A program made the position numbers and the translations under genes. From Agromyces soli (lineage in GTDB: Bacteria > Actinomycetota > Actinomycetes > Actinomycetales > Microbacteriaceae): a DNA stretch of 64,000 bases. The notes under the pieces were generated by a model. The model did no database searches, was not told where the DNA came from, and was given only the letters and a program-made list of their open reading frames with translations. The stretch covers positions 930,001-994,000 of the forward strand of contig NZ_CP094533.1 in assembly GCF_022811605.1 (NCBI RefSeq), given 5' to 3'. Shown piece after piece: positions 22,772 through 32,569 of this stretch; the stretch's first letter is position 1, and each line of letters opens with the position of its first letter.

Positions 22772-25278
22772 GGTTCGCCGACACCGACCCGCTGAACCGC
22801 ACCCGGTTCCCGCTCGACGAGTGGGCGCTGGTCGAGACCGAGTTCCAGGCCGACGACCAGGGCCGCACCGAGACCCTGTTCGCCGTCGGCAACGGCTACC
22901 TCGGCCTCCGCGGCAACATCGAGGAGGGCCGCGACGGCTACGCGCACGGCACCTTCGTCAACGGCTTCCACGAGACCTGGCCGATCCGGCACGCCGAGGA
23001 GGCGTTCGGCTTCGCCCGCGTCGGCCAGACGATCGTGAACGCGCCGGACGCGAAGATCATCCGCCTCTACGTCGACGACGAGCCCCTCGTCATCACCGAG
23101 GCCGAGATCCTCGCCTACGAGCGCCGGCTCGACTTCCGCACCGGCGTGCTGAGCCGCTCGATCGAGTGGCGCACCCCGGCCGGCAAGCGCGTGCTCATCA
23201 CAAGCCGGCGCATGACGAGCTTCGTCGACCGGCACCTCGCGGTGCTCGACTACGAGGTCGAGCTGCTCGACGCCGACGCCGCGGTCACGATCACGAGCCA
23301 CATCCTGAACCGCCAGGACGGCCGCGACGAGTACCGCTCCGGCGTCACCGAGGCCCCCGGCGCCTTCGATCCGCGCAAGGCGGAGACCTTCACCGAGCGC
23401 GTCCTGCAGCCCCGGGTGAAGCGGCAGCACGGCGACCGCTATCTGCTCGGCTACCAGACCACGAACTCCGGGATGGCCCTCGCGGTCGGTGCCGAGCACG
23501 CCATCGCGACCGACAACCAGTACACCGAGACCGGCACGATCGACGACGACCTCGCGAAGCACACCTACCGGGTGCAGGCGAAGCAGGGGCATCCGATCCG
23601 CGTCACGAAGCTCGTCAGCTACCACTCGGCCCGCTCGGTGCCGGCGCGCGAGCTCGGCGACCGCGCCGACCGCACGCTCGACCGGGCGCTCGAGCAGGGC
23701 GTCGCCGAGCTCTTCACGCAGCAGCGCGACTGGCTCGACGACTACTGGACCCGCTCGGACGTCGAGGTCGGCGGGCAGCCGCTGTTGCAGCAGGCGATCC
23801 GGTGGAACCTGTTCCAGCTCGCCCAGGCCTCCGCCCGCACGGACGGCGGCGGCGTCGCGGCGAAGGGCGTCTCGGGCTCCGGCTACGGCGGTCACTACTT
23901 CTGGGACTCCGAGATCTACGTCATGCCGTTCCTCACGTACACGGCTCCGATCGTCGCGCGGAACGTCATGCGCTTCCGCCAGCGGATGCTGCCGGCCGCC
24001 CGCGCCCGCGCACTCGAGCTGAACCAGCAGGGCGCGCTGTTCCCGTGGCGCACGATCAACGGCCTCGAGTCGAGCGCGTACTACGCGGCGGGCACCGCGC
24101 AATACCACATCGACGCCGACATCTCCTACGCGCTGATGCACTACGTGCAGGCGACCGGCGACGAGGACTTCCTCGCCCGGGGCGCGATCGACATCCTCGT
24201 CGAGACCGCCCGCATGTGGGAGGACCTGGGCTTCTGGCGGCACAACGCCGACGACGTGTTCCACATCCACGGCGTCACCGGGCCCGACGAGTACACGACC
24301 GTCGTGAACGACAACCTGTACACGAACGTCATGGCCAGGGCGAACCTCGAGGACGCGGCGAGCGCCGTCGACCAGCTGCAGGTGCGGCATCCGCTCGAGT
24401 ACCACAAGCTCGTCGAGCGGCTCGGCGTGACCCCGGCCGAGGTCGCCGGGTGGCGCCGCGCCGCGGCGCACATGCACATCCCCTTCGACGCGAAGCTCGG
24501 CGTGCACCCGCAGGACGCCGCGTTCCTCGACAAGGAGCTGTGGGACCTCGAGCAGACCCCGGAGCAGCTGCGCCCGCTCCTCCTGCACTACCACCCGCTC
24601 GTGATCTACCGCTTCCAGGTGCTGAAGCAGGCGGATGTCGTGCTGGCGCTGTTCCTGCAGGGCGACCGCTTCACGACCGAGCAGAAGCTCGCCGACTTCG
24701 AGTACTACGACCCGCTGACCACGGGCGACTCGACCCTGTCGGCGGTCGTGCAGTCGATCATGGCGGCCGAGGTCGGCTATCACGAGCTCGCGCTGCGCTA
24801 CTTCCGCTCGGCCCTGTTCGTCGACCTCGCCGATCTGCACCACAACGCCGCCGACGGCGTGCACGTCGCCTCGACGGGCGGCGTGTGGAGTGCGCTCGTG
24901 TTCGGCTTCGGCGGATTCCGCGACCACAAGGGCAAGTACGGCTTCGATCCGCGGCTTCCCGACGGCTGGGACGAGCTGACCTTCCGCATCACGCTGCACG
25001 GGGCCCGGGTCCGCGTCACGGTGCAGCCCGAGACGATCCGTTTCGCCCTCGAGACGGGCGAGCGGGTGGAGCTCGCGGTGCGCGGCACGCCGGTCGTCGT
25101 GACCGCCGACGCGGAGGTCTCCGTGCCGCTCGACGGACAGGGTCCGCGCATCCTCGGACGGCCGACGATGCGTGACGTGGAGGGCGCCCGACGGGCCGAC
25201 GGCACGCTGCTCACGGCCTCGGTGCCGACGCTCTCGCTCGACGTCGACGAGGGGGATGCGACCATCGCCCTGGACTGA
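22768..25278 (+). CDS. Glycoside hydrolase family 65 disaccharide phosphorylase
   Basis: The 836-residue length and domain order (N-terminal beta-sandwich, linker, (alpha/alpha)6 barrel, small C-terminal sheet) match maltose, trehalose and kojibiose phosphorylases. The general acid is Glu508 in TGPDEY. GYGGHYFWDSE and the FKQADVV-like LKQADVVLAL segment are family features. The enzyme splits an alpha-linked glucose disaccharide with phosphate to glucose and beta-glucose 1-phosphate. No signal peptide is present, so it is cytoplasmic. The preceding mutase gene removes its product. Which disaccharide is used cannot be decided here. Confidence 0.92.
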   Translation: MRFADTDPLNRTRFPLDEWALVETEFQADDQGRTETLFAVGNGYLGLRGNIEEGRDGYAHGTFVNGFHETWPIRHAEEAFGFARVGQTIVNAPDAKIIRLYVDDEPLVITEAEILAYERRLDFRTGVLSRSIEWRTPAGKRVLITSRRMTSFVDRHLAVLDYEVELLDADAAVTITSHILNRQDGRDEYRSGVTEAPGAFDPRKAETFTERVLQPRVKRQHGDRYLLGYQTTNSGMALAVGAEHAIATDNQYTETGTIDDDLAKHTYRVQAKQGHPIRVTKLVSYHSARSVPARELGDRADRTLDRALEQGVAELFTQQRDWLDDYWTRSDVEVGGQPLLQQAIRWNLFQLAQASARTDGGGVAAKGVSGSGYGGHYFWDSEIYVMPFLTYTAPIVARNVMRFRQRMLPAARARALELNQQGALFPWRTINGLESSAYYAAGTAQYHIDADISYALMHYVQATGDEDFLARGAIDILVETARMWEDLGFWRHNADDVFHIHGVTGPDEYTTVVNDNLYTNVMARANLEDAASAVDQLQVRHPLEYHKLVERLGVTPAEVAGWRRAAAHMHIPFDAKLGVHPQDAAFLDKELWDLEQTPEQLRPLLLHYHPLVIYRFQVLKQADVVLALFLQGDRFTTEQKLADFEYYDPLTTGDSTLSAVVQSIMAAEVGYHELALRYFRSALFVDLADLHHNAADGVHVASTGGVWSALVFGFGGFRDHKGKYGFDPRLPDGWDELTFRITLHGARVRVTVQPETIRFALETGERVELAVRGTPVVVTADAEVSVPLDGQGPRILGRPTMRDVEGARRADGTLLTASVPTLSLDVDEGDATIALD

Positions 25279-25344
25279 TCACCCAGCATTTTCAGCCGCT
25301 CGCGCTAACATGACGCGAAGTCAGACACCGGAATCGGGAGACCT

Positions 25345-26079
25345 GTGGGCCTACTGGACAACTTCGAGAAGGGTCTCGAGCGCGCCGTCAACGGCGCGTT
25401 CGCGAAGACCTTCCGTTCCGGACTCCAGCCGGTGGAGATCACCTCCGCGCTAAAGCGCGAGATCGACACGAAGGCCGCCGTCGTCTCGCGCGACCGCGTG
25501 CTGGTGCCGAACACCTTCACGGTGCGGATGGCGGCGGAGGACTACGACCGGATGTCCCGGCTGGGCCCCGCCCTGACCGACGAGCTCGTGGACCTCGTGC
25601 AGAAGCACGCCGCGAGCCAGCGCTTCCAGTTCGCCGGCGGCATCACGATCGAGCTGCAGCCCGACGCGGAGCTCAGCGTCGGCATGGTGCAGGTCGACTC
25701 GCAGAACGTGAAGGGCCAGGTCGCCTGGACCCCGGTGCTCGACGTCGACGGCAAGCGATACCCCATCATCAAGGGCCGCACCGTGCTCGGCCGCGGCAGC
25801 GAGGCCGACATCGCCCTCGGCGACACCGGCGCCTCCCGCCGGCACGCCGAGGTGCAGTGGGACGGCTCGCGCGCGCGCGTGCGCGACCTCGGCTCGACCA
25901 ACGGCACCCAGCTCGACGGCGCCCCGGTCTCCGACTCCGTGCTGGAGCCGGACTCCGTGATCACCATCGGGCGCACCCGCATCGTGTTCCGCGTCCTCGC
26001 GCAGGCCGCGGCCGCGCCCCGCCGCGAACCCGCGACGGAGCGCCACGACATGGACGGGTTCTGGGGGCCGGCCGAATGA
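25345..26079 (+). CDS. fhaA: FhaA, DUF3662 and FHA domain protein
   Basis: At 244 residues it has an N-terminal DUF3662 domain (about 1-115, GLLDNFEKGLERAVNGAF) and a C-terminal FHA domain with RGSEADIALGD, SRRHAEVQW and STNGTQLDG that binds phosphothreonine. In mycobacteria the orthologue binds phosphorylated MviN and regulates peptidoglycan synthesis; the mycobacterial protein is much longer because of a linker. The GTG at 25345 has GGGAG upstream, and a -10-like TAACAT at 25306-25311 marks the probable operon promoter. It overlaps fhaB by four bases. Confidence 0.92.
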   Translation: MGLLDNFEKGLERAVNGAFAKTFRSGLQPVEITSALKREIDTKAAVVSRDRVLVPNTFTVRMAAEDYDRMSRLGPALTDELVDLVQKHAASQRFQFAGGITIELQPDAELSVGMVQVDSQNVKGQVAWTPVLDVDGKRYPIIKGRTVLGRGSEADIALGDTGASRRHAEVQWDGSRARVRDLGSTNGTQLDGAPVSDSVLEPDSVITIGRTRIVFRVLAQAAAAPRREPATERHDMDGFWGPAE

Positions 26080-26618
26080 GTCAACTCACCCTCCTCGTCC
26101 TCCAGATCGGCTTCCTGCTGCTGATGTGGGTGTTCGTGTTCGCCATCGTCTACGCCCTGCGCAGCGACCTGTTCGGTCAGCGCGTGCGCAAGCTCCAGCC
26201 CGATGCGGCGCAGGCCGGCGCGCCCGCGGCATCCGGGTTCCCCAGCTCGCCGATCACCCCCGGCGGCGGCACCCGCAAGCCGGCCCCCGCCCCCGCTCCC
26301 GCCAACGGCGAGATCGCGTCGGCGCAGAACGCCCGCACGCTCGTCATCACCTCCGGCCCGAAGGCCGGCGCGGAGTTCCCGCTCGGCCGCGACGAGATCA
26401 CCATCGGCCGATCGGCGGACTCCGCGATCATCATCCGCGACGACTACACCTCGACCCACCACGCCCGGCTCATGCTGTGGAACGACCGGTGGATGATCCA
26501 GGACCTCGATTCCACGAACGGCACCTTCCTCGACGGCTCCCGGGTGAGCGTGCCGACCCCGATCCCGCTCGGAGTCCCGGTCAAGGTCGGCGCGACGACG
26601 TTCGAGCTCCGGCGGTAG
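26076..26618 (+). CDS. fhaB: FhaB (FipA), membrane-anchored FHA protein
   Basis: The 180-residue protein has an N-terminal membrane helix (about 5-28), a Pro/Ala-rich linker and a C-terminal FHA domain with IGRSADSAIII, STHHARLM and STNGTFLDG. The conserved Arg, Ser and Asn residues for phosphothreonine recognition are present. The family links Ser/Thr kinase signalling to cell division. It sits between fhaA (ATGA overlap) and pstP (3-base gap). Confidence 0.92.
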   Translation: MSQLTLLVLQIGFLLLMWVFVFAIVYALRSDLFGQRVRKLQPDAAQAGAPAASGFPSSPITPGGGTRKPAPAPAPANGEIASAQNARTLVITSGPKAGAEFPLGRDEITIGRSADSAIIIRDDYTSTHHARLMLWNDRWMIQDLDSTNGTFLDGSRVSVPTPIPLGVPVKVGATTFELRR

Positions 26619-26621
26619 CCC

Positions 26622-27851
26622 ATGACGCACGTCAAGGCGAGCGCGGCGGTCTCCCACGTCGGCCGGGTCCGGAGCAACAACCAGGACTCCGGCTTCGAGG
26701 GCAACCATCTCTTCTTCGTGGCCGACGGCATGGGCGGGCACGCCGGCGGCGACGTGGCGAGCGCGATCGCGACGCACCGCATCGCGGAGGTCGACCGCGC
26801 CTTCACCGACCCCACCGAGGCGGCGGCGACCCTCGAGGGCGCGCTCATCGCGGCGAACCGCCGGCTCGCGGAGACGGTCGCCGAGCACTCCGAGCTGACC
26901 GGCATGGGCACGACCGTCAGCGCCATGATGCTGACCGGCGACCGCGTGGTCATCGCGCATATCGGCGACTCCCGCATCTACCTGCTCCGCTCCGGCGAGC
27001 TCAACCAGGTCACGATCGACCACACCTTCGTGCAGCGGCTCGTCGACGCGGGGCGCATCACCGCCGAGGAGGCGATGGTGCATCCGCGCCGCTCGGTGCT
27101 GATGCGCGTGCTCGGCGATGTCGAGGCCTCCCCCGAGATCGACACGATGGTGCTCGAGACCCGGCCGGGCGACCGCTGGATGCTCTGCTCCGACGGCCTG
27201 TCCGGCGTCGTCTCCTTCGAGGAGATCCACGACTTCCTCGCGAGCGACCAGAGCGCCAAGCCCGTCGCGGAGCGCCTCGTCAAGGCCTCCCTCGACGGCG
27301 GCGCCCCCGACAACGTCACCGTCATCGTCGTCGACGTCGGCGAACCGCCGGCGCCGGAGACCCCCGGCGTCATGGTGGGCTCCGCCGCCGCGCCGCTCGC
27401 CTTCAAGACGCCTGAGCCCGCGCGGCCCCGCGGCATCCGGCTGACGCCGTTCCGCCCGCACCCGGTGCAGGAGACCCACTTCGAACCCGACTCGGTCGAC
27501 TACTTCGACGAGCTGATCGAGGAGGACGAGCGCCGCCGACGCCGCCGCCGCATCGTCTGGGGCGCCTGGATCGTGCTCCTCGTCGGCGCGATCGTGGCGG
27601 CCTTCGTCGTCGGCTACCAGTGGACGCAGACCCGCTTCTACGTCGGCGAGCACAACGGCCGCGTCGCCATCTACCAGGGCATCCAGCAGAATCTCGGGCC
27701 GATCTCGCTGCACGAGCTGCACACCGAGACGACGATCGACGTGTCCGAGCTGCGCACCTACGACCAGCAGCGCGTTGAGCAGACGATCAGCGCCGACTCG
27801 TACTCCGAGGCCTCCCGCATCGTGCAGCGATTGGAGGCGTCGCTTGACTGA
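26622..27851 (+). CDS. pstP: PP2C-type Ser/Thr phosphatase PstP
   Basis: The 409-residue protein has a cytoplasmic PPM phosphatase domain (about 1-240). Metal-binding motifs are RSNNQDS, FFVADGMGGHAGG, HIGDSRIYL, LCSDGLSG and DNVTVIVVD. A linker, one membrane helix (about 307-330) and a short external domain follow. It removes phosphate from PknA, PknB and their substrates. The stop overlaps the downstream rodA start by eight bases. Confidence 0.94.
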   Translation: MTHVKASAAVSHVGRVRSNNQDSGFEGNHLFFVADGMGGHAGGDVASAIATHRIAEVDRAFTDPTEAAATLEGALIAANRRLAETVAEHSELTGMGTTVSAMMLTGDRVVIAHIGDSRIYLLRSGELNQVTIDHTFVQRLVDAGRITAEEAMVHPRRSVLMRVLGDVEASPEIDTMVLETRPGDRWMLCSDGLSGVVSFEEIHDFLASDQSAKPVAERLVKASLDGGAPDNVTVIVVDVGEPPAPETPGVMVGSAAAPLAFKTPEPARPRGIRLTPFRPHPVQETHFEPDSVDYFDELIEEDERRRRRRRIVWGAWIVLLVGAIVAAFVVGYQWTQTRFYVGEHNGRVAIYQGIQQNLGPISLHELHTETTIDVSELRTYDQQRVEQTISADSYSEASRIVQRLEASLD

Positions 27852-29313
27852 GCCCACCGCCTCCATCGCGTCCGGTTCCCCGAGCTCGTCCGGTTCCCCG
27901 AGCTCGTCGAGGGGCGCCCGCCGCGCGGCACGGGCCGCCGGCGAACCGACGCCGCCCTCCGGCATTCGCCGCATCCGCCTGCCGCAGAAGCTCCGCAACC
28001 TCGAGCTCGCCCTGCTGCTCTTCGCGTGCGTGATCAACGCGGGCGCGATCGTACTCGTGCAGCTCGGCGCCCTCGGCGCCATCGACACCCAGCTGATCCT
28101 GCTCGGCGCCGGGCTCTCGGCGCTCGTGCTGGCCCTGCACATCTCGATGCGCTTCGTGGCCCGCGACGCCGACCCCTTCCTGCTGCCGATCGCCACGCTG
28201 CTGAACGGCATCGGCATCGCGATGATCTACCGCATCGACATCGCCGAGGGCGACACCGGCTGGGACAGCGCCGCCGTGCGCCAGATCGTGTGGAGCGCGA
28301 TCGCGATCGTCTGCGCGATCGCGACGATCCTGGTGATCCGCAACCACCGCGTGCTGTTCAAGTACACCTACCTGTCCGGCCTCGTCGCGATCGTGCTGCT
28401 GCTGCTGCCGCTCGTGCCCGGGCTCGGCGACGACCACGACGGCGCCCAGGTCTGGATCTCCATCGCCGGGGTCATGAACTTCCAGCCCGGCGAGATCGCG
28501 AAGATCGCGCTGGCGGTGTTCTTCGCCGGCTACCTCGTGCGCAACCGCGACTCCCTCTCGATGGTCGGCCGCACCTTCCTCGGCATGCGCTTCCCGCGGG
28601 CGCGCGACCTCGGGCCGCTGCTCGTGGTCTGGGCCCTGTCGATGGCGGTCATCGTGTTCCAGCGCGACCTCGGCACCGCCCTGCTCTACTTCGGGCTGTT
28701 CCTCGTCATGCTGTACGTCGCGACCGGCCGGCTGTCGTGGATCGTGCTCGGCCTCTCGATGTTCCTCGCCGGCGCCCTCATCGCGAGCCAGGTCCTCGAG
28801 TACGTCGGCAACCGCTTCGCGAACTGGCTGAACCCCTTCGACCCGGCCCGCTACGAGGCGGAGGTCGGCGGCAGCTACCAGCTCGTGCAGGGCCTGTTCG
28901 GCCTCTCCAACGGCGGGCTGATCGGCACCGGCTGGGGCCAGGGCCGGCCGGACATCACGCCCGTGCCGCAGTCGGACTACATCATCGCGAGCCTCGGCGA
29001 GGAGCTCGGTCTCGCCGGCATCTTCGCGATCCTCGCGCTCTACCTGCTGTTCGTGTCCCGCGGCTTCCGGATCGGCTTCGCCGGGCAGGACGACTTCGGC
29101 AAGCTGCTCGGCGTCGGACTCTCCTTCGTCGTCGCCCTGCAGGTGTTCATCGTCGTCGGCGGCGTCATGCGCGTCATCCCGCTCACCGGCCTGACGACCC
29201 CGTTCCTCGCGGCCGGTGGGTCCTCGCTCGTCGCGAACTGGATCATCGTGGCGCTGCTGCTACGGCTCTCCGACACGGTCCGCAACCATCCGAGGCTGGT
29301 GATCGACGGATGA
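27844..29313 (+). CDS. rodA: RodA/FtsW family SEDS peptidoglycan polymerase
   Basis: At 489 residues with about twelve membrane segments this is a SEDS glycosyltransferase. Typical features are FQRDLGTALLYFG with the catalytic Asp region, NRFANWLNPFDP, and the SDYIIASLGEELG loop. It polymerises lipid II together with the class B penicillin-binding protein encoded next. The start is TTG at 27844, chosen because GGAGG lies six bases upstream; no ATG or GTG is suitably placed. The N-terminal 40 residues are a Ser/Pro-rich cytoplasmic tail that includes a tandem repeat. Confidence 0.9.
   Translation: MTEPTASIASGSPSSSGSPSSSRGARRAARAAGEPTPPSGIRRIRLPQKLRNLELALLLFACVINAGAIVLVQLGALGAIDTQLILLGAGLSALVLALHISMRFVARDADPFLLPIATLLNGIGIAMIYRIDIAEGDTGWDSAAVRQIVWSAIAIVCAIATILVIRNHRVLFKYTYLSGLVAIVLLLLPLVPGLGDDHDGAQVWISIAGVMNFQPGEIAKIALAVFFAGYLVRNRDSLSMVGRTFLGMRFPRARDLGPLLVVWALSMAVIVFQRDLGTALLYFGLFLVMLYVATGRLSWIVLGLSMFLAGALIASQVLEYVGNRFANWLNPFDPARYEAEVGGSYQLVQGLFGLSNGGLIGTGWGQGRPDITPVPQSDYIIASLGEELGLAGIFAILALYLLFVSRGFRIGFAGQDDFGKLLGVGLSFVVALQVFIVVGGVMRVIPLTGLTTPFLAAGGSSLVANWIIVALLLRLSDTVRNHPRLVIDG
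27871..27906 (+). repeat. 18-bp tandem duplication in the rodA N-terminal tail
   Basis: TCCGGTTCCCCGAGCTCG occurs twice head to tail, encoding SGSPSS twice. It is in frame and affects only the low-complexity tail. Confidence 0.9.
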
Positions 29314-30764
29314 ACCGCGAACTGAAGCGCATCACGATCCTCGTCTTCGTGATGTTCCTGTCGCTCTTCGTCGCCTCGACGATCGTGCAGTACGCGCAGG
29401 CGGAGGCGCTGGCCAACGACCCGCGGAACTCGCGCACGCTGTACGAGAGCTACTCGGTCGAGCGCGGGCCGATCCTCGTCGGCGGCGAGCCGATCGCGTA
29501 CTCGCAGCCCTCCGACGACGACTACAAGTTCCAGCGCGTCTACGCGAACGGCCCGCTGTACGCGCCGATCACTGGCTTCCTCCCCATCAACGGCGAGGCG
29601 ACCGGGCTCGAGCGCTCGCTGAACTCGTATCTCAGCGGACAGTCCTCCACCCAGTTCTTCGACCAGCTCAACCGCCTGATCTCGGGACAGGATCCGATGG
29701 GCGCCTCCGTCGAGGTCGCGATCGACCCGGTCGCGCAGCAGGCGGCCTGGGACGCGCTCGGCGACTACACGGGCGCGGTCATCGTGACGGAGCCCTCGAC
29801 GGGCCGCATCATCGCGATGGTCACGAAGCCCACCTACGACCCGAACACCCTCGCCGTGCACAACAGCGGTGAGGTGCAGGAGACCTACCAGGGCCTCGTC
29901 GACGACCCGTCCGACCCGCTCTACAACCGCGCCACCGGGGGCGACATGAACCCCCCGGGCTCGGTGTTCAAGCTCGTGGTCACGGCCGCCGCACTCGAGT
30001 CCGGCAAGTACACGCCCGAGAGCACCTTCCCGAACCCGGCGTCGATCACCCTGCCCGGCACCGACTCGGTGGTGCGGAACACCGACGGCGGCACGTGCGG
30101 CGGCGGCGCCCAGGTGACGCTGGCCGACGCGCTCCGCCTCTCGTGCAACATCCCCTTCGCCGAGCTGGGCATGGCGCTCGGCGACGACGCGATCCGCGAG
30201 CAGGCCGAGAAGTTCGGCTTCGACACCGAGTTCGACATCCCCACGGCGACCCAGCCCAGCACCTACCCGGCCGTGCTCGACGAGCCCCAGACCGCGCTGA
30301 CCGCCTTCGGTCAGGGCGACGTGCGGGCGACGCCGCTGCAGATGGCCATGGTGTCCGCCGCGATCGCGAACGGCGGCATCGTGATGAACCCGAACCTGGT
30401 CGACCAGATCACCGCCCCGGACTTCACCCCGCTGCAGGAGTTCCAGAAGAGCGAGTTCGGCCGTGCGATCAGCAAGGAGACGGCCGACACCATGGTGCGG
30501 ATGATGGTGAACGGCGTCGAGAACGGCGCCGCGAGTAATGCAAGAATAGACGGCGTCAGCGTGGCTGGGAAGACGGGCACCGCGGAGAACGGCGAGAGTG
30601 ATCCGTACACTCTCTGGTTCACCGGTTTTGCCCCGGCCGACGCCCCCCAGTATGCGATCACGGTCCTGGTGGAAGACGGCGGGGGACAAGGGCAAGAGGG
30701 GTTCGGCAACGGGATTGCCGCACCGGTGGCGAAACAGGTACTAGAGGCGGTGCTGAACAAATGA
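29310..30764 (+). CDS. pbpA: Class B penicillin-binding protein PbpA
   Basis: The 484-residue protein has an N-terminal membrane anchor (about 9-30), a dimerisation domain and a transpeptidase domain. The active-site motifs are SVFK in PPGSVFK (near residue 217), SCN (near 278) and KTG in AGKTGTAE (near 421). It cross-links peptidoglycan with the RodA polymerase. ATG 29310 overlaps the rodA stop (ATGA), and its own stop overlaps pknA in the same way. Confidence 0.94.
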   Translation: MNRELKRITILVFVMFLSLFVASTIVQYAQAEALANDPRNSRTLYESYSVERGPILVGGEPIAYSQPSDDDYKFQRVYANGPLYAPITGFLPINGEATGLERSLNSYLSGQSSTQFFDQLNRLISGQDPMGASVEVAIDPVAQQAAWDALGDYTGAVIVTEPSTGRIIAMVTKPTYDPNTLAVHNSGEVQETYQGLVDDPSDPLYNRATGGDMNPPGSVFKLVVTAAALESGKYTPESTFPNPASITLPGTDSVVRNTDGGTCGGGAQVTLADALRLSCNIPFAELGMALGDDAIREQAEKFGFDTEFDIPTATQPSTYPAVLDEPQTALTAFGQGDVRATPLQMAMVSAAIANGGIVMNPNLVDQITAPDFTPLQEFQKSEFGRAISKETADTMVRMMVNGVENGAASNARIDGVSVAGKTGTAENGESDPYTLWFTGFAPADAPQYAITVLVEDGGGQGQEGFGNGIAAPVAKQVLEAVLNK

Positions 30765-32503
30765 GACCGAGCGCAGGGCTCACCTTCGGTGGGCGCTACG
30801 AACTGCAGTCGCGCATTGCGATCGGCGGCATGGGCGAGGTGTGGCAAGCCACCGACCTCGTGATCGGCCGGCAGGTCGCCCTCAAGATCCTGAAGGACGA
30901 GTACCTCGGCGACCCCGGCTTCCTCGAGCGCTTCCGCGCCGAGGCCCGGCACGCGGCCCTCGTCAACCACGAGGGCATCGCCAACGTCTTCGACTACGGC
31001 GAAGAGGACGGCAGCGCCTACCTCGTCATGGAACTCGTGCCCGGCGAGGCGCTCTCGACCATCCTCGAGCGGGAGCACGTGCTCTCGACCGATAAGGTGC
31101 TCGACATCGTGGCCCAGACGGCCGCGGCGCTCCAGGCCGCCCACGCGGCGGGCCTCGTGCACCGCGACATCAAGCCCGGCAACCTGCTGATCACGCCCGA
31201 CGGTCGAGTGAAGATCACCGACTTCGGCATCGCCCGCATCGCCGACCAGGTGCCGCTGACGGCCACCGGGCAGGTCATGGGCACCGTCCAGTACCTCTCG
31301 CCCGAGCAGGCCTCCGGCCACCCGGCGTCGCCGACGACCGACATCTACTCGCTCGGCATCGTGGCGTACGAGTGCCTCGCAGGCCGTCGCCCGTTCACGG
31401 GCGAGTCGCAGGTCGCCATCGCGATGGCCCAGATCAACGAGACGCCGCCGGAGCTGCCGGTGACGGTCTCCGAGCCGGTCCGCAACCTCGTCTACGCGTG
31501 CATCGCGAAGAACCCGGCCGACCGTCCGCAGTCCGCCGCGCACCTCGCGCGGGCCGCGACCGCACTCCGCCGCGGCGACGTGCAGGCCGCGGCCGCGGCG
31601 GTCCCCGCCGTGCTCGGCACGGGCGACGGCACCGCCGCGACGCTCCTGCTCCCGCAGCAGGGCGCGCCCACCGCCGCCACGACCGTGCTCGCCGCGGGCG
31701 CCGGCGCGGCTGCCGGTGCGGCCCTCGCCGCCGACGGCACCGCCGAGGGCGACGAGACCGCGGACGGCAAGAAGAAGCGCAGCAAGTGGACCTGGCCGCT
31801 CATCATCCTGATCGCGATCCTCGCGATCGTGTTGATCGGCATCGTCGTCGCGCTCTTGATGAACGGCAACGGCAAGGCCGGGCCGTCGACCTCGAGCAAG
31901 CCGCCGACCACGTCCAGCGCGCCGCCGAGCTCGAGCGCACCGCCGACCTCCGAGGCTCCCGACACCATCCAGATCGATCGCGCGCACTACATCGGCATGA
32001 ACATCGATGCGGCGCGCGCCGAGATCGACGGTCTCGGCCTGCCCGTGAACGCGGTCGAGGGCGGCCCCGCGACCGAGCCCGGCCTCGCGAACACCGTGTC
32101 CGACGTGAACCCCAGCGGCCCGGTGCAACCCGGTACGACGATCACGCTGACCTACTACGGCGAGCCCGAGACGCCCTCGGCCCCCGGTTCGGCGCCCTCG
32201 GTCGACCCCGCCTCCGTCACCGCCGGGCAGTCGTTCACCGTCTCCTGGCCCGCCGCGAGCTGCCCCTCGGGCCAGACGCTCTCCGGCTACAGCATCACCG
32301 TCGACGGACCGGCCTCCCAGCCCTCGCCCGTCTCGGCCGATGTGCGCCAGGTCACGATCGCGACGAACGCCGACGCCACCGGCCAGGTCAACGTGAGCTA
32401 TAGCTACTTCTGCGGTCAGCTGAGCTCGCCGTCGTCACCGGCCGCCACCGTGACCATCGAGGAGTCGCCGCTGCCCGGCAACGAGCAGCCCGACGGAAAC
32501 TGA
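30761..32503 (+). CDS. pknA: PknA-like Ser/Thr protein kinase with one PASTA domain
   Basis: The 580-residue protein has a complete kinase domain (about 10-275) with GGMGEVW, the Lys in VALKIL, HRDIKPGN and DFGIAR. An Ala-rich linker and a membrane helix (about 343-366) follow. Outside are a Ser/Pro-rich spacer, a single PASTA domain (about 400-470) and a fibronectin-like C-terminal segment with two cysteines. Classical mycobacterial PknA lacks PASTA, so this is a variant layout. It controls envelope growth and division with PknB. The ATG overlaps pbpA. Confidence 0.92.
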   Translation: MRPSAGLTFGGRYELQSRIAIGGMGEVWQATDLVIGRQVALKILKDEYLGDPGFLERFRAEARHAALVNHEGIANVFDYGEEDGSAYLVMELVPGEALSTILEREHVLSTDKVLDIVAQTAAALQAAHAAGLVHRDIKPGNLLITPDGRVKITDFGIARIADQVPLTATGQVMGTVQYLSPEQASGHPASPTTDIYSLGIVAYECLAGRRPFTGESQVAIAMAQINETPPELPVTVSEPVRNLVYACIAKNPADRPQSAAHLARAATALRRGDVQAAAAAVPAVLGTGDGTAATLLLPQQGAPTAATTVLAAGAGAAAGAALAADGTAEGDETADGKKKRSKWTWPLIILIAILAIVLIGIVVALLMNGNGKAGPSTSSKPPTTSSAPPSSSAPPTSEAPDTIQIDRAHYIGMNIDAARAEIDGLGLPVNAVEGGPATEPGLANTVSDVNPSGPVQPGTTITLTYYGEPETPSAPGSAPSVDPASVTAGQSFTVSWPAASCPSGQTLSGYSITVDGPASQPSPVSADVRQVTIATNADATGQVNVSYSYFCGQLSSPSSPAATVTIEESPLPGNEQPDGN

Positions 32504-32569
32504 CGCGGGCCCCCGCCGCTCCATCGCGCGAGACCTCCCCGATCGCGCCGAGGAAAGGAACTGCACGAC

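Noticed and set aside
22519-24999. 826-codon open frame on the minus strand opposite the GH65 gene
   Set aside because: It is an antisense shadow caused by strong GC bias at third codon positions; it has no domain, and the plus-strand GH65 match is unambiguous.
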